A stretch of DNA of 64,000 bases from Bin80 sp965207565 (GCA_965207565.1 CBDBMQ010000024.1:62001-126000), one strand, 5' to 3'. Counted from the stretch's first letter, positions 17,921 to 27,488 are shown. The notes: generated from the sequence alone by a model not told the origin. Translations and numbers: made by a program.

Positions 17921-19315
17921 ATGATGAGTGACTTTCGAATTGAAAAAGATTCTCTGGGAGAAGTCCATGTCCCTTCCGATGCAATCTATGGGGCGCAGAC
18001 CCAGCGGGCTGTAGATAACTTCCCAATCAGCGGACAACGCATGCCTCGTGCATTCATCCGGGCACTAGGGCAAATCAAACGAGCAGCAGCAAAGGCGAAC
18101 GCAGATACGGGTATGCTGGACAGATCTGTGGCTGATGCCATCAGTGAATCGGCGGAGGTTGTGATTGCTGGCGGCCTTGACGAGCAGTTTCCAGTTGATG
18201 TGTACCAGACGGGAAGTGGTACATCCAGTAATATGAATGCAAACGAGGTCATCGCCCGGCTGGCTACCGAAATGCTCGCAGATCAAAATGTTCATCCCAA
18301 TGATCAGGTGAACATGTGTCAGTCCTCTAATGATGTAATCCCCACTTCTATACAAGTTGCTGCCGCTTGTGAGATCGAAGATCATCTCATACCCGCTCTC
18401 ACCCGACTAGAGCATGCATTGCAGGAAAAAAGCCAAGACTTTGATGATGTGGTCAAGAGTGCACGCACCCACCTCATGGACGCGACTCCCATCACGATGG
18501 GGCAGGAATTCGGCGGTTACGCCATGCAAGTGACACGCGGAATCAGTCGTATCCGCGTGGGACAGTCTGAACTATGTGAGGTACCCTTGGGGGGGACGGC
18601 AACCGGCTCTGGCATTAATCGTCATTTGGAATTCCCCGAACGGACACTCGCCTATGTCAGCAAAGCAACCGGAGTTACCTTTCGGGAAGCTGAAGACCAC
18701 TTTGAAGCACAGTCTGCACGAGATGCCGTTGTGTCAGCGTCCGGTGCACTCAATACTGTTGCGGTTTCGCTGATGAAGATCGCGAACGACATCCGAATCC
18801 TCTCAAGCGGCCCTACCAGCGGTATCGCCGAAATTTCCCTGAAACCTCTCCAGCCCGGTTCTTCGATCATGCCGGGGAAAGTGAACCCCGTGCTCTGTGA
18901 AGCGATGATGATGGTCTGTGCACGGGTAATGGGTAATCATACAACCCTGACGGTTTGCGGGCAACACGGAAACTTGGAATTGAACGTGATGATGCCGGTT
19001 ATGGTCGTCACACTTTTGGAAAGTATCGAACTGCTTGCCGGTGCGAGCAACGCATTTGTTGATAAATGTCTGTCCGGCCTGGAGGCCAACCGCGAACGGT
19101 GCCAGGAGCTTTTGGAATTGAACCCATCCCTGGCTACCGCACTCAACAGTGCCATTGGATATGATATGGCAGCCAAGATTGCCAAAGAGGCGGTCGCTTC
19201 CGGGCGTACTGTGCGGGAGGTCGTTCTCGAGATGAATATCCTGGACGAAAAGGCACTTGATGCGCTACTTGATATGCGCAATATGACACAACCGGGCATT
19301 CCTGGCAGTCAATAA
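17921..19315 (+). CDS. fumC: Fumarate hydratase class II
   Basis: A 464-residue enzyme that interconverts fumarate and malate in the TCA cycle, of the iron-independent, oxygen-stable class. Family signatures are VYQTGSGTSSNMNANEV, HLMDATPITMGQEF and the fumarate lyase signature GSSIMPGKVNP (313-323). Start could be either of two adjacent ATGs (17921 or 17924). It is divergent from panC with 60 bases between them and is followed 77 bases later by the DegP-like protease. Confidence 0.96.
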   Translation: MMSDFRIEKDSLGEVHVPSDAIYGAQTQRAVDNFPISGQRMPRAFIRALGQIKRAAAKANADTGMLDRSVADAISESAEVVIAGGLDEQFPVDVYQTGSGTSSNMNANEVIARLATEMLADQNVHPNDQVNMCQSSNDVIPTSIQVAAACEIEDHLIPALTRLEHALQEKSQDFDDVVKSARTHLMDATPITMGQEFGGYAMQVTRGISRIRVGQSELCEVPLGGTATGSGINRHLEFPERTLAYVSKATGVTFREAEDHFEAQSARDAVVSASGALNTVAVSLMKIANDIRILSSGPTSGIAEISLKPLQPGSSIMPGKVNPVLCEAMMMVCARVMGNHTTLTVCGQHGNLELNVMMPVMVVTLLESIELLAGASNAFVDKCLSGLEANRERCQELLELNPSLATALNSAIGYDMAAKIAKEAVASGRTVREVVLEMNILDEKALDALLDMRNMTQPGIPGSQ

Positions 19316-19392
19316 TACTACGGACGAGCTTTGGCCCGTTGTTTGCGTTTTACCTACATTCACAACCACATTCTAACATCTTACTGAGTCCC

Positions 19393-20943
19393 ATGAACAA
19401 GATTCGTGTTGTTCCAACGATCATTCTTACCGTCAGCGTCTTTGTTGCCGGTGTACTTGCGGCTACCCTGGGAGTCAACTTGTTTAACCAAGGACACAAG
19501 GTTGGCACAGATCTACAGGCCAGTAGCTCAGAAATTCTACAGGCTCCTTCAGAAAGTGCCCGCCTGGAATGGGAGGAAGCTTTTATAGATGTTGCTGAGA
19601 CAGTGAACCCTTCCGTAGTGCAGATTCGATCCACGGAGAAACTGGAATTCCAGAACAATAGCAATCCGTGGGAAGGCACACCGTTTGAGCAATTTATGCC
19701 AAATAACGGCCTGCCGGATATCCCGCAGATCCGCCAAGGACTCGGCTCAGGTGTCCTGATCCGCTCTGATGGATACATTGTCACCAATGATCATGTGGTC
19801 GGAAGTGCAGACAAGTTACAGGTCCTGCTTTATGATGGCCGCACCCTCACCGCCGAAGTTGTCGGCCGTGACCAGGATTCTGATCTGGCAGTGATCCGGA
19901 TTGATGAGACAGACCTGCCCACGGTCGTACTTGCGCCACCAGACGATGTACGTGTCGGGCAATGGGTTATGGCCTTCGGGTCACCCCTGGACGAGGCCTT
20001 GGACAATACCGTCACGGCTGGCATCGTGAGTGCAATCGGGCGCACCAGTAACAGGCTCGCCCGAATTAACCTTTACTCTGACTTTATTCAGACAGACGCA
20101 GCAATTAATCGAGGCAATTCAGGAGGCCCCTTGGTCAACATGAGTGGGCAGTTGGTTGGTATCAATTCCGCCATCCTCTCCCCTACAGGCAATAATGCCG
20201 GGATTGGATTCGCGATTCCTGTCTCAATTGTGAGCAATGTTGCAACGCAACTCATTGATAAGGGGCGTGTGGAGCGTGGATTCCTTGGCATACAGTTCGA
20301 TCGTGTATCACGCTCTCTCGCAACTGCGATAGACGCTCCTCCTGGCTCTGCACAGGTCAGACGGGTAGAAAAAAATACCGCTGCAGATAAAGCTGGCGTC
20401 AAGGCTGGAGACATCATCGCTGGAATTGACGGGGTAGAACTCGCAGACTATCTGCTTTTGAGAGCTACGATCGGAAATAAATCCCCTGGAGATCAGGTCC
20501 TGCTTAACATTATCCGAGGAGAAGATCGAATTCAAATTGAGGTTACACTAGGGGCACTTCCTGAAAATCTTTCGCGGAATGATACGCCAGATGAGACCAG
20601 ACGCGAAGAACAGGGAAAACTGGATGAACTTGGGCTCATGCTGCAGAATCTGGACAGAGAAATCCTGGAAGAACGCTTTCTTGTCTCTGAAGAGATTGAG
20701 GGAGTTTGGATTCAATCAATTGATGAAAGCAGTAAGGCGTTTGATGAATCTGACCTGCGCCCCAACGATGTAATCGTTGAAATTAATAAAGAGCCCGTGA
20801 AGGATATTGGCGACTTCAGGCGTGCGTACAGAGACATTGACCCGGGTACGACCTTTCTAGTCAAGGTGCTGCGTGTTCAGCCGACCACCGAGGATACGAA
20901 TGAATTTCTACCTCTGATGACCGCACTCACGAAACCTGAGTAG
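19393..20943 (+). CDS. degP: DegP/HtrA (Do-type) periplasmic serine protease
   Basis: A 516-residue trypsin-like protease with quality-control and chaperone roles in the envelope. From the ATG at 19393 it has a signal/anchor helix (residues 4-28). The catalytic triad is H134 (VTNDHVVG), D164 (QDSDLAVI) and S243 (NRGNSGGPL). Two PDZ domains follow at about 285-375 and 415-510; the second is more divergent. An in-frame upstream TTG (19339) would add 18 residues before the signal and is unlikely. The symbol is used for the family; DegQ or HtrA would be equally fair. Confidence 0.9.
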   Translation: MNKIRVVPTIILTVSVFVAGVLAATLGVNLFNQGHKVGTDLQASSSEILQAPSESARLEWEEAFIDVAETVNPSVVQIRSTEKLEFQNNSNPWEGTPFEQFMPNNGLPDIPQIRQGLGSGVLIRSDGYIVTNDHVVGSADKLQVLLYDGRTLTAEVVGRDQDSDLAVIRIDETDLPTVVLAPPDDVRVGQWVMAFGSPLDEALDNTVTAGIVSAIGRTSNRLARINLYSDFIQTDAAINRGNSGGPLVNMSGQLVGINSAILSPTGNNAGIGFAIPVSIVSNVATQLIDKGRVERGFLGIQFDRVSRSLATAIDAPPGSAQVRRVEKNTAADKAGVKAGDIIAGIDGVELADYLLLRATIGNKSPGDQVLLNIIRGEDRIQIEVTLGALPENLSRNDTPDETRREEQGKLDELGLMLQNLDREILEERFLVSEEIEGVWIQSIDESSKAFDESDLRPNDVIVEINKEPVKDIGDFRRAYRDIDPGTTFLVKVLRVQPTTEDTNEFLPLMTALTKPE

Positions 20944-21008
20944 CCAACCTGCCTCTGCAGCAGGCCAAACTTAAGTGAACATCTCTTGGAGGCCAGAATT
21001 CTGACCGT

Positions 21009-22100
21009 ATGAGCGATACTACTATACATGTCCAGTTGGATCATGAACGCACATATCCGATTCAGTTTTCTAGCCTGCAGAAACTGCCGCACCTATTAGG
21101 TGAGAATGGGCTTCGACGGGGGGCCTGCATCATTGTGACCGATATCAATGTCGCTGCCCTTTACTTGGAAACACTCAGGAGTACCCTCTTGGAATCTGGA
21201 TGGGGAAGATTGATAGAAATTATCCTCCCATCGGGGGAATCATCTAAAAACCCCGAACTGCTACAGCACATCTATGATGAAGCCTTAGGAGCAGGAATTG
21301 ATCGCCAAACCCCAGTCTTGGCACTCGGCGGAGGAGTGATTGGAGATCTGGCGGGCTTTGCGGCCGCTACCCTGCTTCGCGGTCTACCACTCGTCCACCT
21401 GCCAACCTCTCTGATTGCGCACGTAGACAGCTCCATCGGAGGAAAGACCGGGATTAATCATCCATTGGGTAAAAACCTGATCGGGGCATTTTATCAGCCA
21501 AAACTGGTCCTCACCGACTTGGATCTACTTCAGAGTCTTCCAGAACTGGAATGGAGAAGCGGGCTTGCTGAGGTCGTCAAACATGGCTTGATTACGGATC
21601 CGGGTTTTGCAGAGGAATTGTCTGCAAACTGGGACCATATCCTTCGCCGGGACCGAATCACGATCCAGCGCATGATCATACGGGCGGCAGAAATCAAAGC
21701 AGATGTGGTCAGTGAAGATGAACGTGAAACCTCACAACGAGCCATCCTGAATTTTGGGCACACGTTCGGGCATGCAATTGAGCGGGTTGCAGGGTACGGA
21801 GAATTTACGCATGGGGAGGCAGTTGCCTTGGGAATGCGTGCTGCCACAAAAGTATCCGCAATGCTAAACCCTGATCTACCGCACGAAGCTATCGACTCTC
21901 TCCTGAAACGATTGCCTGTAAGAAACTCAATCAACCATCTTGATCTCAATGAATTGATCCAGGCGATGTACTACGATAAAAAAGTTGAGTCCGGCAACCT
22001 TCGTCTCATTCTCCTTAGAGAGATTGGAAGCGCGTATATCACCAACAAAGCCACCGAAGAACAAATACTCGTGGGATGGAATTCCCTGTTGCACCCGTAG
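21009..22100 (+). CDS. aroB: 3-dehydroquinate synthase
   Basis: A 363-residue NAD- and zinc-dependent enzyme, the second step of the shikimate pathway. The NAD-binding GGGVIGD (107-113), AHVDSSIGGKTGIN, and the zinc ligands E188 (GLAEVVKHG), H251 (NFGHTFGHAIE) and H268 (FTHGEA) are all present. Length is normal. It lies 65 bases after the protease gene; aroA, another shikimate gene, is about 22 kb away in this window. Confidence 0.96.
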   Translation: MSDTTIHVQLDHERTYPIQFSSLQKLPHLLGENGLRRGACIIVTDINVAALYLETLRSTLLESGWGRLIEIILPSGESSKNPELLQHIYDEALGAGIDRQTPVLALGGGVIGDLAGFAAATLLRGLPLVHLPTSLIAHVDSSIGGKTGINHPLGKNLIGAFYQPKLVLTDLDLLQSLPELEWRSGLAEVVKHGLITDPGFAEELSANWDHILRRDRITIQRMIIRAAEIKADVVSEDERETSQRAILNFGHTFGHAIERVAGYGEFTHGEAVALGMRAATKVSAMLNPDLPHEAIDSLLKRLPVRNSINHLDLNELIQAMYYDKKVESGNLRLILLREIGSAYITNKATEEQILVGWNSLLHP

Positions 22101-22223
22101 CTTGATGACTCTCCTGAAAAAACAAACTGCCCTTCAACAGGCTCTGGTGTGTTTTGCGTGAATGGCTTAAATTTTTCGCTCCATAGATTGGGGATTCCTC
22201 TATTTCCGTACACTATCTGGAAT

Positions 22224-23549
22224 ATGCCAAGATTATTGTTACTCCTCCTACTGTCGTTCTGGACTACTGCTGTCGTCGCCCAAAAGCCGAACATTGTTCT
22301 CATTGTAGCGGATGATCTTGGATATGGGGATCTCTCGGCATACGGGGCTGACGATTTGCATTCACCTGCTCTTGATAGCCTGGCTACCGCTGGTGTCCGC
22401 TTCACACAGTTCTATGCCAACTCACCCGTTTGCTCACCAACCAGAGCCTCCCTGCTCTCCGGTCGCTATCCTCCACTGGTCGGCGTCCCCGGGGTCATAC
22501 GTACACGCGCCACCGATAATTGGGGAAACCTCGCAGAAGATGTTCACCTGCTGCCGGAAATGCTTCGTAGCCATGGATACCACACCGCAATGGTAGGGAA
22601 ATGGCATCTCGGATTGAATGCTCCAGATCGTCCCATCGATCGAGGATTTGAGCATTTTGAAGGCTTCCTGGGAGATATGATGGATGATTACTACCATCAC
22701 CGGCGCCATGGCCTGAACTATATGCGCCATGGAGAACAAGTCATTCATCCAGAGGGACATGCGACCGATCTGTTTTCCCACTGGGCGGTGCGCTATATTG
22801 AAAGCCGCACAGCCTCCCCAGCACCATTCTTCCTGTATCTGGCCTACAATGCGCCTCATACTCCCATCCAGCCACCTGATGAATGGGTTGACCGGGTCCA
22901 GGAGCGTGAACCTGGCATTGACACGACCAGAGCCAAACTTGTCGCCCTGATTGAACATATGGACGATGGGATCGGACAGGTTCTTCAAGCCTTACATGAA
23001 AACGGATTTCATGACAATACACTGGTGATGTTTGTCAGTGATAATGGTGGCCAACTCAATGTAGGAGCAGATAATGGCCCGTTACGTGAAGGAAAAGGGA
23101 CTATGTATGAAGGAGGGATTCAAGTTCCAGCGATTGCTTCCTGGCCGGGGCACAATTCTCCCAACACAGAAACCCATGCTCTACTGACGACGATGGATAT
23201 TTATCCAACCCTTCTCGAAGCAGCAGGAGTCCGAATTCCACATAAGATTGACGGAATCAGCTTTCTTGATTCATTCCAGGGTGACCCGGAACCGGATCCC
23301 GACCGAATCCTCTTTTTCTCCAGACGGGAAGGAGGCCTCCGCTTTAATGGAAAAACAATTGAAGCCGTTCGAAAAGGCCCATGGAAACTGGTTCACAACA
23401 GCCCCTACGCTTCATTGGAGTTATATAATCTAAAGCAGGATCCACTCGAAACTACGGACCTGTCCGCAACAGAACCAGAAATCTTTCGTCAACTCGCTGC
23501 CGCACTGCGACAATACATACAGGACAGCGGGCGAGTACCGTGGCAATAA
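22224..23549 (+). CDS. Secreted sulfatase (arylsulfatase A family)
   Basis: A 441-residue sulfatase. From the ATG at 22224 it has a Sec signal peptide (MPRLLLLLLLSFWTTAVVAQ). Residues 23-32 are NIVLIVADDL with metal-binding D30/D31. C70-S-P-T-R74 is the CxPxR motif whose cysteine becomes formylglycine, and GKWHLG and FVSDNGG are the usual later metal and substrate motifs. It would remove sulfate esters from polysaccharides in the periplasm or outside the cell. An in-frame start 75 bases upstream would mask the signal peptide. A formylglycine-generating enzyme must lie elsewhere. Confidence 0.92.
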   Translation: MPRLLLLLLLSFWTTAVVAQKPNIVLIVADDLGYGDLSAYGADDLHSPALDSLATAGVRFTQFYANSPVCSPTRASLLSGRYPPLVGVPGVIRTRATDNWGNLAEDVHLLPEMLRSHGYHTAMVGKWHLGLNAPDRPIDRGFEHFEGFLGDMMDDYYHHRRHGLNYMRHGEQVIHPEGHATDLFSHWAVRYIESRTASPAPFFLYLAYNAPHTPIQPPDEWVDRVQEREPGIDTTRAKLVALIEHMDDGIGQVLQALHENGFHDNTLVMFVSDNGGQLNVGADNGPLREGKGTMYEGGIQVPAIASWPGHNSPNTETHALLTTMDIYPTLLEAAGVRIPHKIDGISFLDSFQGDPEPDPDRILFFSRREGGLRFNGKTIEAVRKGPWKLVHNSPYASLELYNLKQDPLETTDLSATEPEIFRQLAAALRQYIQDSGRVPWQ

Positions 23550-23562
23550 CCTGGATCTGCTG

Positions 23563-23600
23563 TGCCATAGAAGTACAAGGGTAGACCAGGGTATCACTAC
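23563..23600. repeat. 38-bp direct repeat, copy 1
   Basis: The 38 bases beginning TGCCATAGAAGTACAAGG recur at 25513-25550 with 33 of 38 identities. This copy lies 14 bases after the sulfatase stop. The AAGTACAAGG core also occurs in the 3' end of the ISXO2-type transposase relic near 27270, so the repeat may be mobile-element debris. Confidence 0.55.
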
Positions 23601-23720
23601 GAAGACCACGGCCTCGCATCTTCCTGGTCACTCGGAGTTGTTGGCCTCTTCATCGTGAGATTTCACCGGATCAAACTCTGGCTAGCGTACGCTCCAGACG
23701 CATGCATAACTCACTTGTCA
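23595..23720 (-). pseudogene. Diverged partial copy of the Gfo/Idh gene 3' end
   Basis: About 125 bases align with the 3' end of the oxidoreductase gene at about 29563-29695, sharing blocks such as CATCTTCCT, GTTGGCCTCTTC, GGATCAAACT and CCAGACGCATGCA. On the minus strand it still reads CMRLERTL and VTRKMRG but with stops and a small deletion. It is a decayed duplicate or a recombination footprint. The rest of 23721-23960 shows no gene. Confidence 0.6.
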
Positions 23721-23960
23721 AATACGTTACAGCTGTGTTTAACGACAACCAAAAAACAAGTTGCGGGAGGAACCATCCCTGAGGGTGATTTGGGGGGATA
23801 CTGCAGAAATACCCGTGAAACTTATCTTTTTACCAAATTGTTATTAGTAGAATGGAGTGGGGAATGGTACAACCCCGCTTTTTGGTATTCTTTTGGTTCA
23901 TCCGTATGCACATATAATATTTTCGCGAATCGTGTCTGTCCACATAGCTCATAAACCTAC

Positions 23961-24752
23961 ATGTCGCTCACGGAAACTAATCATAACAGCAACACCTATC
24001 ACCGGAATGAGTCCAACTCCAGCCACCAGGTAGAGTTATGTTTGAATGGAATTTTCAGTCCCAAGGAATTCCATGACAGTGTAAAGGAATTTGTGGGTTT
24101 GCTCACTTCGGTTTCCGAGAATATATCCCCTGAAACAGGGGCTTCGGCATGGATAATGTCCGTCGCTGAAGGTAGTATGGTGATACGAGCAACCCCCCAT
24201 TCGGATAAACCGGATGTAATAGAGACTGTTGAAAGATCCGCCACTGCAATAAATCGGGGGCTTCAGAACCTCGAATCGGGCACCGGGCATGAATGGCCAG
24301 ATTTGTTCTTGGAAAACGCAGTGAAGCATGTGAGGAATTTGGCAAAACTTGTTGAATCTACCAAGGGTGATAAGAGTGCAAAAATCGGATCCAATGGAAT
24401 CTCAGTTTCTCTTTCTTCTCGTATTGCTAGAAATGCCCACACATTGCTAGAACCACGGCCTTCCCACACAGCATACGGAAACGTTGAGGGGGAATTGGGC
24501 ACAATTTCAGTTCGCAAAGGGTTTCGACTAGTCGTATACCGAAGCTTGGACGGCAAAGCCATAAAGTGTGAACCTACGGAGCCAAGCGTAGAGTCGGAAG
24601 CAATAAAAGCATTTGGCAAAAGAGTTTCCGTCGAAGGTGTTGTTAAATACAACGGTAGAGGCGTACCAACGAGCGTAGCTGCCAAACGAATAAGAGTGTT
24701 TAGGACAGACAGCGAATTAACACCGCTTTCTGAAATACGTAACCTGTTTTAA
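23961..24752 (+). CDS. Hypothetical protein paired with a PIN-domain protein
   Basis: A 263-residue protein I do not recognise by family. It begins with a polar, asparagine-rich stretch, then an ordered region (VELCLNGIFSPKEFHDSVKEFVGLL). The C-terminal 80 residues look beta-rich (GNVEGELGTISVRKGFRLVVY, and VEGVVKYNGRGVPTSV). The stop is directly followed by the ATG of the PIN-domain gene with no spacer, so they are translated together. By position it would be the partner or antitoxin, though it is large for one. Confidence 0.7.
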   Translation: MSLTETNHNSNTYHRNESNSSHQVELCLNGIFSPKEFHDSVKEFVGLLTSVSENISPETGASAWIMSVAEGSMVIRATPHSDKPDVIETVERSATAINRGLQNLESGTGHEWPDLFLENAVKHVRNLAKLVESTKGDKSAKIGSNGISVSLSSRIARNAHTLLEPRPSHTAYGNVEGELGTISVRKGFRLVVYRSLDGKAIKCEPTEPSVESEAIKAFGKRVSVEGVVKYNGRGVPTSVAAKRIRVFRTDSELTPLSEIRNLF

Positions 24753-25235
24753 ATGAATGCGGAAAAGGGAGCCGAAAGACGCTATTGGGATAGTTGTGTA
24801 TTTATTGGCTACTTCAAAGATGAGTATGACAGGCGAAATCAGTGCTTACCCATAATCAAGGCTGCCGAATCCGGCAGAACCAAAATCATAACCTCAGCAC
24901 TCACCATAGCCGAAGTTTTTTGGATTGAAAAAAGAGCCACACCAGACAGTGAGGCAAAAAAGAAGATTAAAGATTTTTTTGACTACAGCTTTATTGGCAT
25001 TTCAGATCTTACTAGGAGAGTTGCGGAACATGCCCGTAAACTGACATGGGATTACGAAAATATTAGCAATTGGGATGCGGTCCACCTTGCCACCGTCATT
25101 AATTCCGATATTACTCTACTCGAAACATACGACAAGGAACTATTGAGTTATAATTTGCAATTCAAGAATCAGAAGGGACAAGGAATTAAAATTACGGAAC
25201 CATTTATCTCACACCAAACAGAAATTGACTATTAG
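24753..25235 (+). CDS. PIN-domain ribonuclease-like protein (VapC-type)
   Basis: A 160-residue PIN-domain protein. The acidic residues expected at the metal site are seen in YWDSCVFIGYF (D13), ALTIAEVFW (E50-region) and NWDAVHLATVINSDITLLETYDKEL. PIN proteins cleave RNA and are the toxins of VapBC-type modules. It abuts the 263-residue gene upstream, a plausible cognate partner. The reading frame continues past its TAG directly into a HipA-like relic, so its 3' end lies at a recombination junction. Confidence 0.82.
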   Translation: MNAEKGAERRYWDSCVFIGYFKDEYDRRNQCLPIIKAAESGRTKIITSALTIAEVFWIEKRATPDSEAKKKIKDFFDYSFIGISDLTRRVAEHARKLTWDYENISNWDAVHLATVINSDITLLETYDKELLSYNLQFKNQKGQGIKITEPFISHQTEIDY

Positions 25236-25520
25236 ACGAGCCTTCTGTACCTCCTAGATTCGGCGATTTTTAGGATTTTACAGTTCTCCGATCTCTGGTG
25301 GCACAACGAGGACATAGTCCAGGTTGCGTGTGATGATCTTGGGCGGAATGAACTTTCCCACTTAGCAAGCAAAGCGCGCTTACCAGAAAAATTTGTGCTG
25401 GATGTAGTAGTGGAGACAGTAGCAAAATTCCATGAAGTATGGAGGACAGAGAAAAACAATCTTGCGCTTTCAAAAGACATGATCAAAGTGATTGACAAGC
25501 ATTTGACCCGTATGCCATAG
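25236..25520 (+). pseudogene. HipA kinase C-terminal remnant
   Basis: The 94 codons after the PIN gene's TAG, in the same frame, read LASKARLPEKFVLDVVVETV, AKFHEVW and SKDMIKVIDKHLTRMP. This is the typical C-terminal helical end of HipA-family toxins. There is no start and no kinase core, so it is a decayed or deleted hipA. Its stop lies inside the 38-bp repeat. Confidence 0.7.
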
Positions 25521-25550
25521 AAGTACAAGGATAGGCCAAGAGATCACTAC
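25513..25550. repeat. 38-bp direct repeat, copy 2
   Basis: Copy of the repeat at 23563-23600 (five mismatches). It contains the stop codon of the HipA remnant. The bases that follow, up to 25844, contain no gene I can support. Confidence 0.55.
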
Positions 25551-25844
25551 AACAACTATGGGCCTAGTCACGAACCGGTGCCAATAAAAACAGGGGCTTA
25601 CATCGTTGGGTGGAGGTTGTGGCCAAAAGCTCGTGTTGTGTATATTTGGGAGTTCATGCTGCATCCCCGGCCTTCCAGGGCAAAGGCAGGAGGCCCTTGA
25701 TACGGGCACGGGGCAGATTACCCCGGCCATTGGGCCGGATACTGAGCAGGATCGTATGGCAACGCAAGCCGCGCGCAGCTTACAGTTGGCGAGTTGTTAA
25801 CTCAGCCATATAAAACATACTCTACAGGCCATAAAATCGGAATA

Positions 25845-26566
25845 ATGAAAGACCATCTTGTAACCACTTGGATGCTTTTTTCAATTGCATTGCTTACGTC
25901 ATGCGGGATGTCAGACGAAATTAGATTGTTTAATGGAGAGTCGCTTGAAGGCTGGGAGGGGCCACATACTGTTTTCAGGGTAGAGCAGGGAGCTATTATT
26001 GGGGGCACCTAGAAGCACCATTGGATGAAACCGGCTATTTGTGCACGGAAGAGACCTATGACAATTTCAATTTAAAGTTGTCCGCAAAATTTGTAACCCA
26101 TGGTGCAAATATTAATGGAGGCATAAGCTTTAGAGCTAAACGCGTGACCAACTCCAATGAAGTGATAGGGTATCAAGCTGACATAGGATATTTAGATATC
26201 AATGCGATCCCCATATTCTCTGATTACACACCTGCTGATACTACAGGCTTTTATCCTCTCTGGAGTAGCTTGGTAGATGAAAATCGGGATGATACCGCAC
26301 GATACCCAAGACCTGATATCTTTCCTGCCATAATTCTTAAGGTGGCGAACAAAGAGCTGATTGAGGAAATTATTGACCCGTATGATTGGAATGAGATTGC
26401 TATCAAGGCCTCTGGAACAGAAATTGAAATTAAAATCAACGGAGTTACAACGGCTGAATTCGTAGAGACATATGATGTGCCTTCAAACGGTAGTATATGC
26501 TTGCAAGCACACTCGGGAGGACCATATGAAATATGGTATCAAGACATTGTACTAAAGCAATTATAA
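25845..26566 (+). pseudogene. DUF1080 (3-keto-disaccharide hydrolase-like) lipoprotein, frameshifted
   Basis: From the ATG at 25845 a lipoprotein signal (ALLTSC) leads into IRLFNGESLEGWEG and RVEQGAIIGGT, the start of a DUF1080 domain. A stop follows at about 26010. One base to the side the frame resumes as APLDETGYLCTEETYDNF, ISFRAKRV, VIGYQADIGY and a normal C-terminus. Loss of one T in the ACC-TTA-GAA context explains this. DUF1080 proteins are beta-sandwich glycoside-active proteins of polysaccharide-degrading bacteria. It could be a sequencing error rather than a true pseudogene. Confidence 0.75.
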
Positions 26567-26572
26567 AAGAAT

Positions 26573-26889
26573 CGCTCGTAGCGGTGCTGGTATCCTTGTT
26601 CTGCTGTACAGCCTCCCTGCATGCGATGATATAGCATCTTGCTGGTCGGGAGTCCTCCCTGACAAAGAGCAGCAGACTCACCGCCTTTCAGCGTGAGCAC
26701 GGTGCTGCCGGTTGGATGAGCCTCCGAGGCATCGAGGTTGATGTACCCGAAGTCATTGACAATGACACCCAGCCGCAGCCCATGTGCATCACCACTGGTG
26801 ATGATGCGGTTGATCAGTGTCGTCTTGCCTGCGCCCAAAAAGCCAGTTACTACGGTGACGGAAATGGGCTGCTGAGGTAAGGCCGTCAT
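26573..26889 (-). pseudogene. CobW/COG0523 GTPase remnant (N-terminal part)
   Basis: From the ATG at 26889 the minus strand reads ISVTVVTGFLGAGKTTLINR and LGVIVNDFGYINLDA, the P-loop and switch region of COG0523 metal-chaperone GTPases. After LTLKGG the expected CxCC metal motif is lost and the frame drifts into sequence adjoining the DUF1080 gene. Only about the first 65 residues are family-like. It overlaps the MerC-like remnant upstream by ATGA. Confidence 0.7.
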
Positions 26890-27056
26890 ACGCATGTCCT
26901 CCGAAACCACAGATTCAAGATGTGGCCAAGCACGAGGACAACCGAGCCGAGGGCCATCAGGCTTGTCTCGGCGTATTCACCCAGCGCGTCCTCGCCAAGA
27001 ACGGCGACGATGAGCAAGATGGGGATCACGGTGCGACAGTGCCGTTGGTAGCTGAG
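26886..27056 (-). pseudogene. MerC-like membrane protein remnant (C-terminal part)
   Basis: Fifty-six codons read IPILLIVAVLGEDALGEYAE and LMALGSVVLVLGHILNLWFRR: two hydrophobic helices and a His-Leu-Asn end like MerC-domain proteins. MerC and COG0523 GTPases are commonly adjacent in metal-homeostasis loci, and here the stop overlaps the GTPase start (ATGA), supporting the assignment. The N-terminal half is missing, cut off next to transposase debris. Confidence 0.5.
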
Positions 27057-27097
27057 CTATGCCACAAACACCACGATCCCGCGAGGGCTATTGTTAG

Positions 27098-27295
27098 GCG
27101 TATAATTCCCAATCGTTTTGGGCAACGCTGAAACGTACGTATCATGGTACGTTTCACCATCTTAGTGAGAAGCACCTGAACCGCTACGTAACGCAGTTTG
27201 CAAGCAAACACAATCTCCGTGATTTGGACACTATCGACCAAATGGTCAAGGGTATGGTCGGGAAACGGCTAAAGTACAAGGACTTGATCGCATGA
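27098..27295 (+). mobile_element. ISXO2/IS1595-type transposase C-terminal remnant
   Basis: Sixty-five codons after a stop read SQSFWATLKRTYHGTFHHLS, EKHLNRYVTQFASKHNLRD and KRLKYKDLIA. The FWxxLKR...HGT(F/Y)HH(L/I)S.KHL.RY pattern is the C-terminal end of ISXO2-like DDE transposases. The catalytic core is absent, so this is a dead fragment. Confidence 0.75.
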
Positions 27296-27488
27296 TTGCC
27301 GCTGGCGCGTTGGCTGTACAAACAGGTCATTTCCGGCCAAACGTGACGATGAAAGGCCATTCGGGATCAGGATCATAGACCTTACTAGATGTATGCGAAA
27401 CGGTTACCCCAGAAGAAGCCAGTTTAGTGAAACTCTTCCTATTAACGTCCCGTATTGCATCTTGCGTCATCTTGCAAAAATAGGCCTT

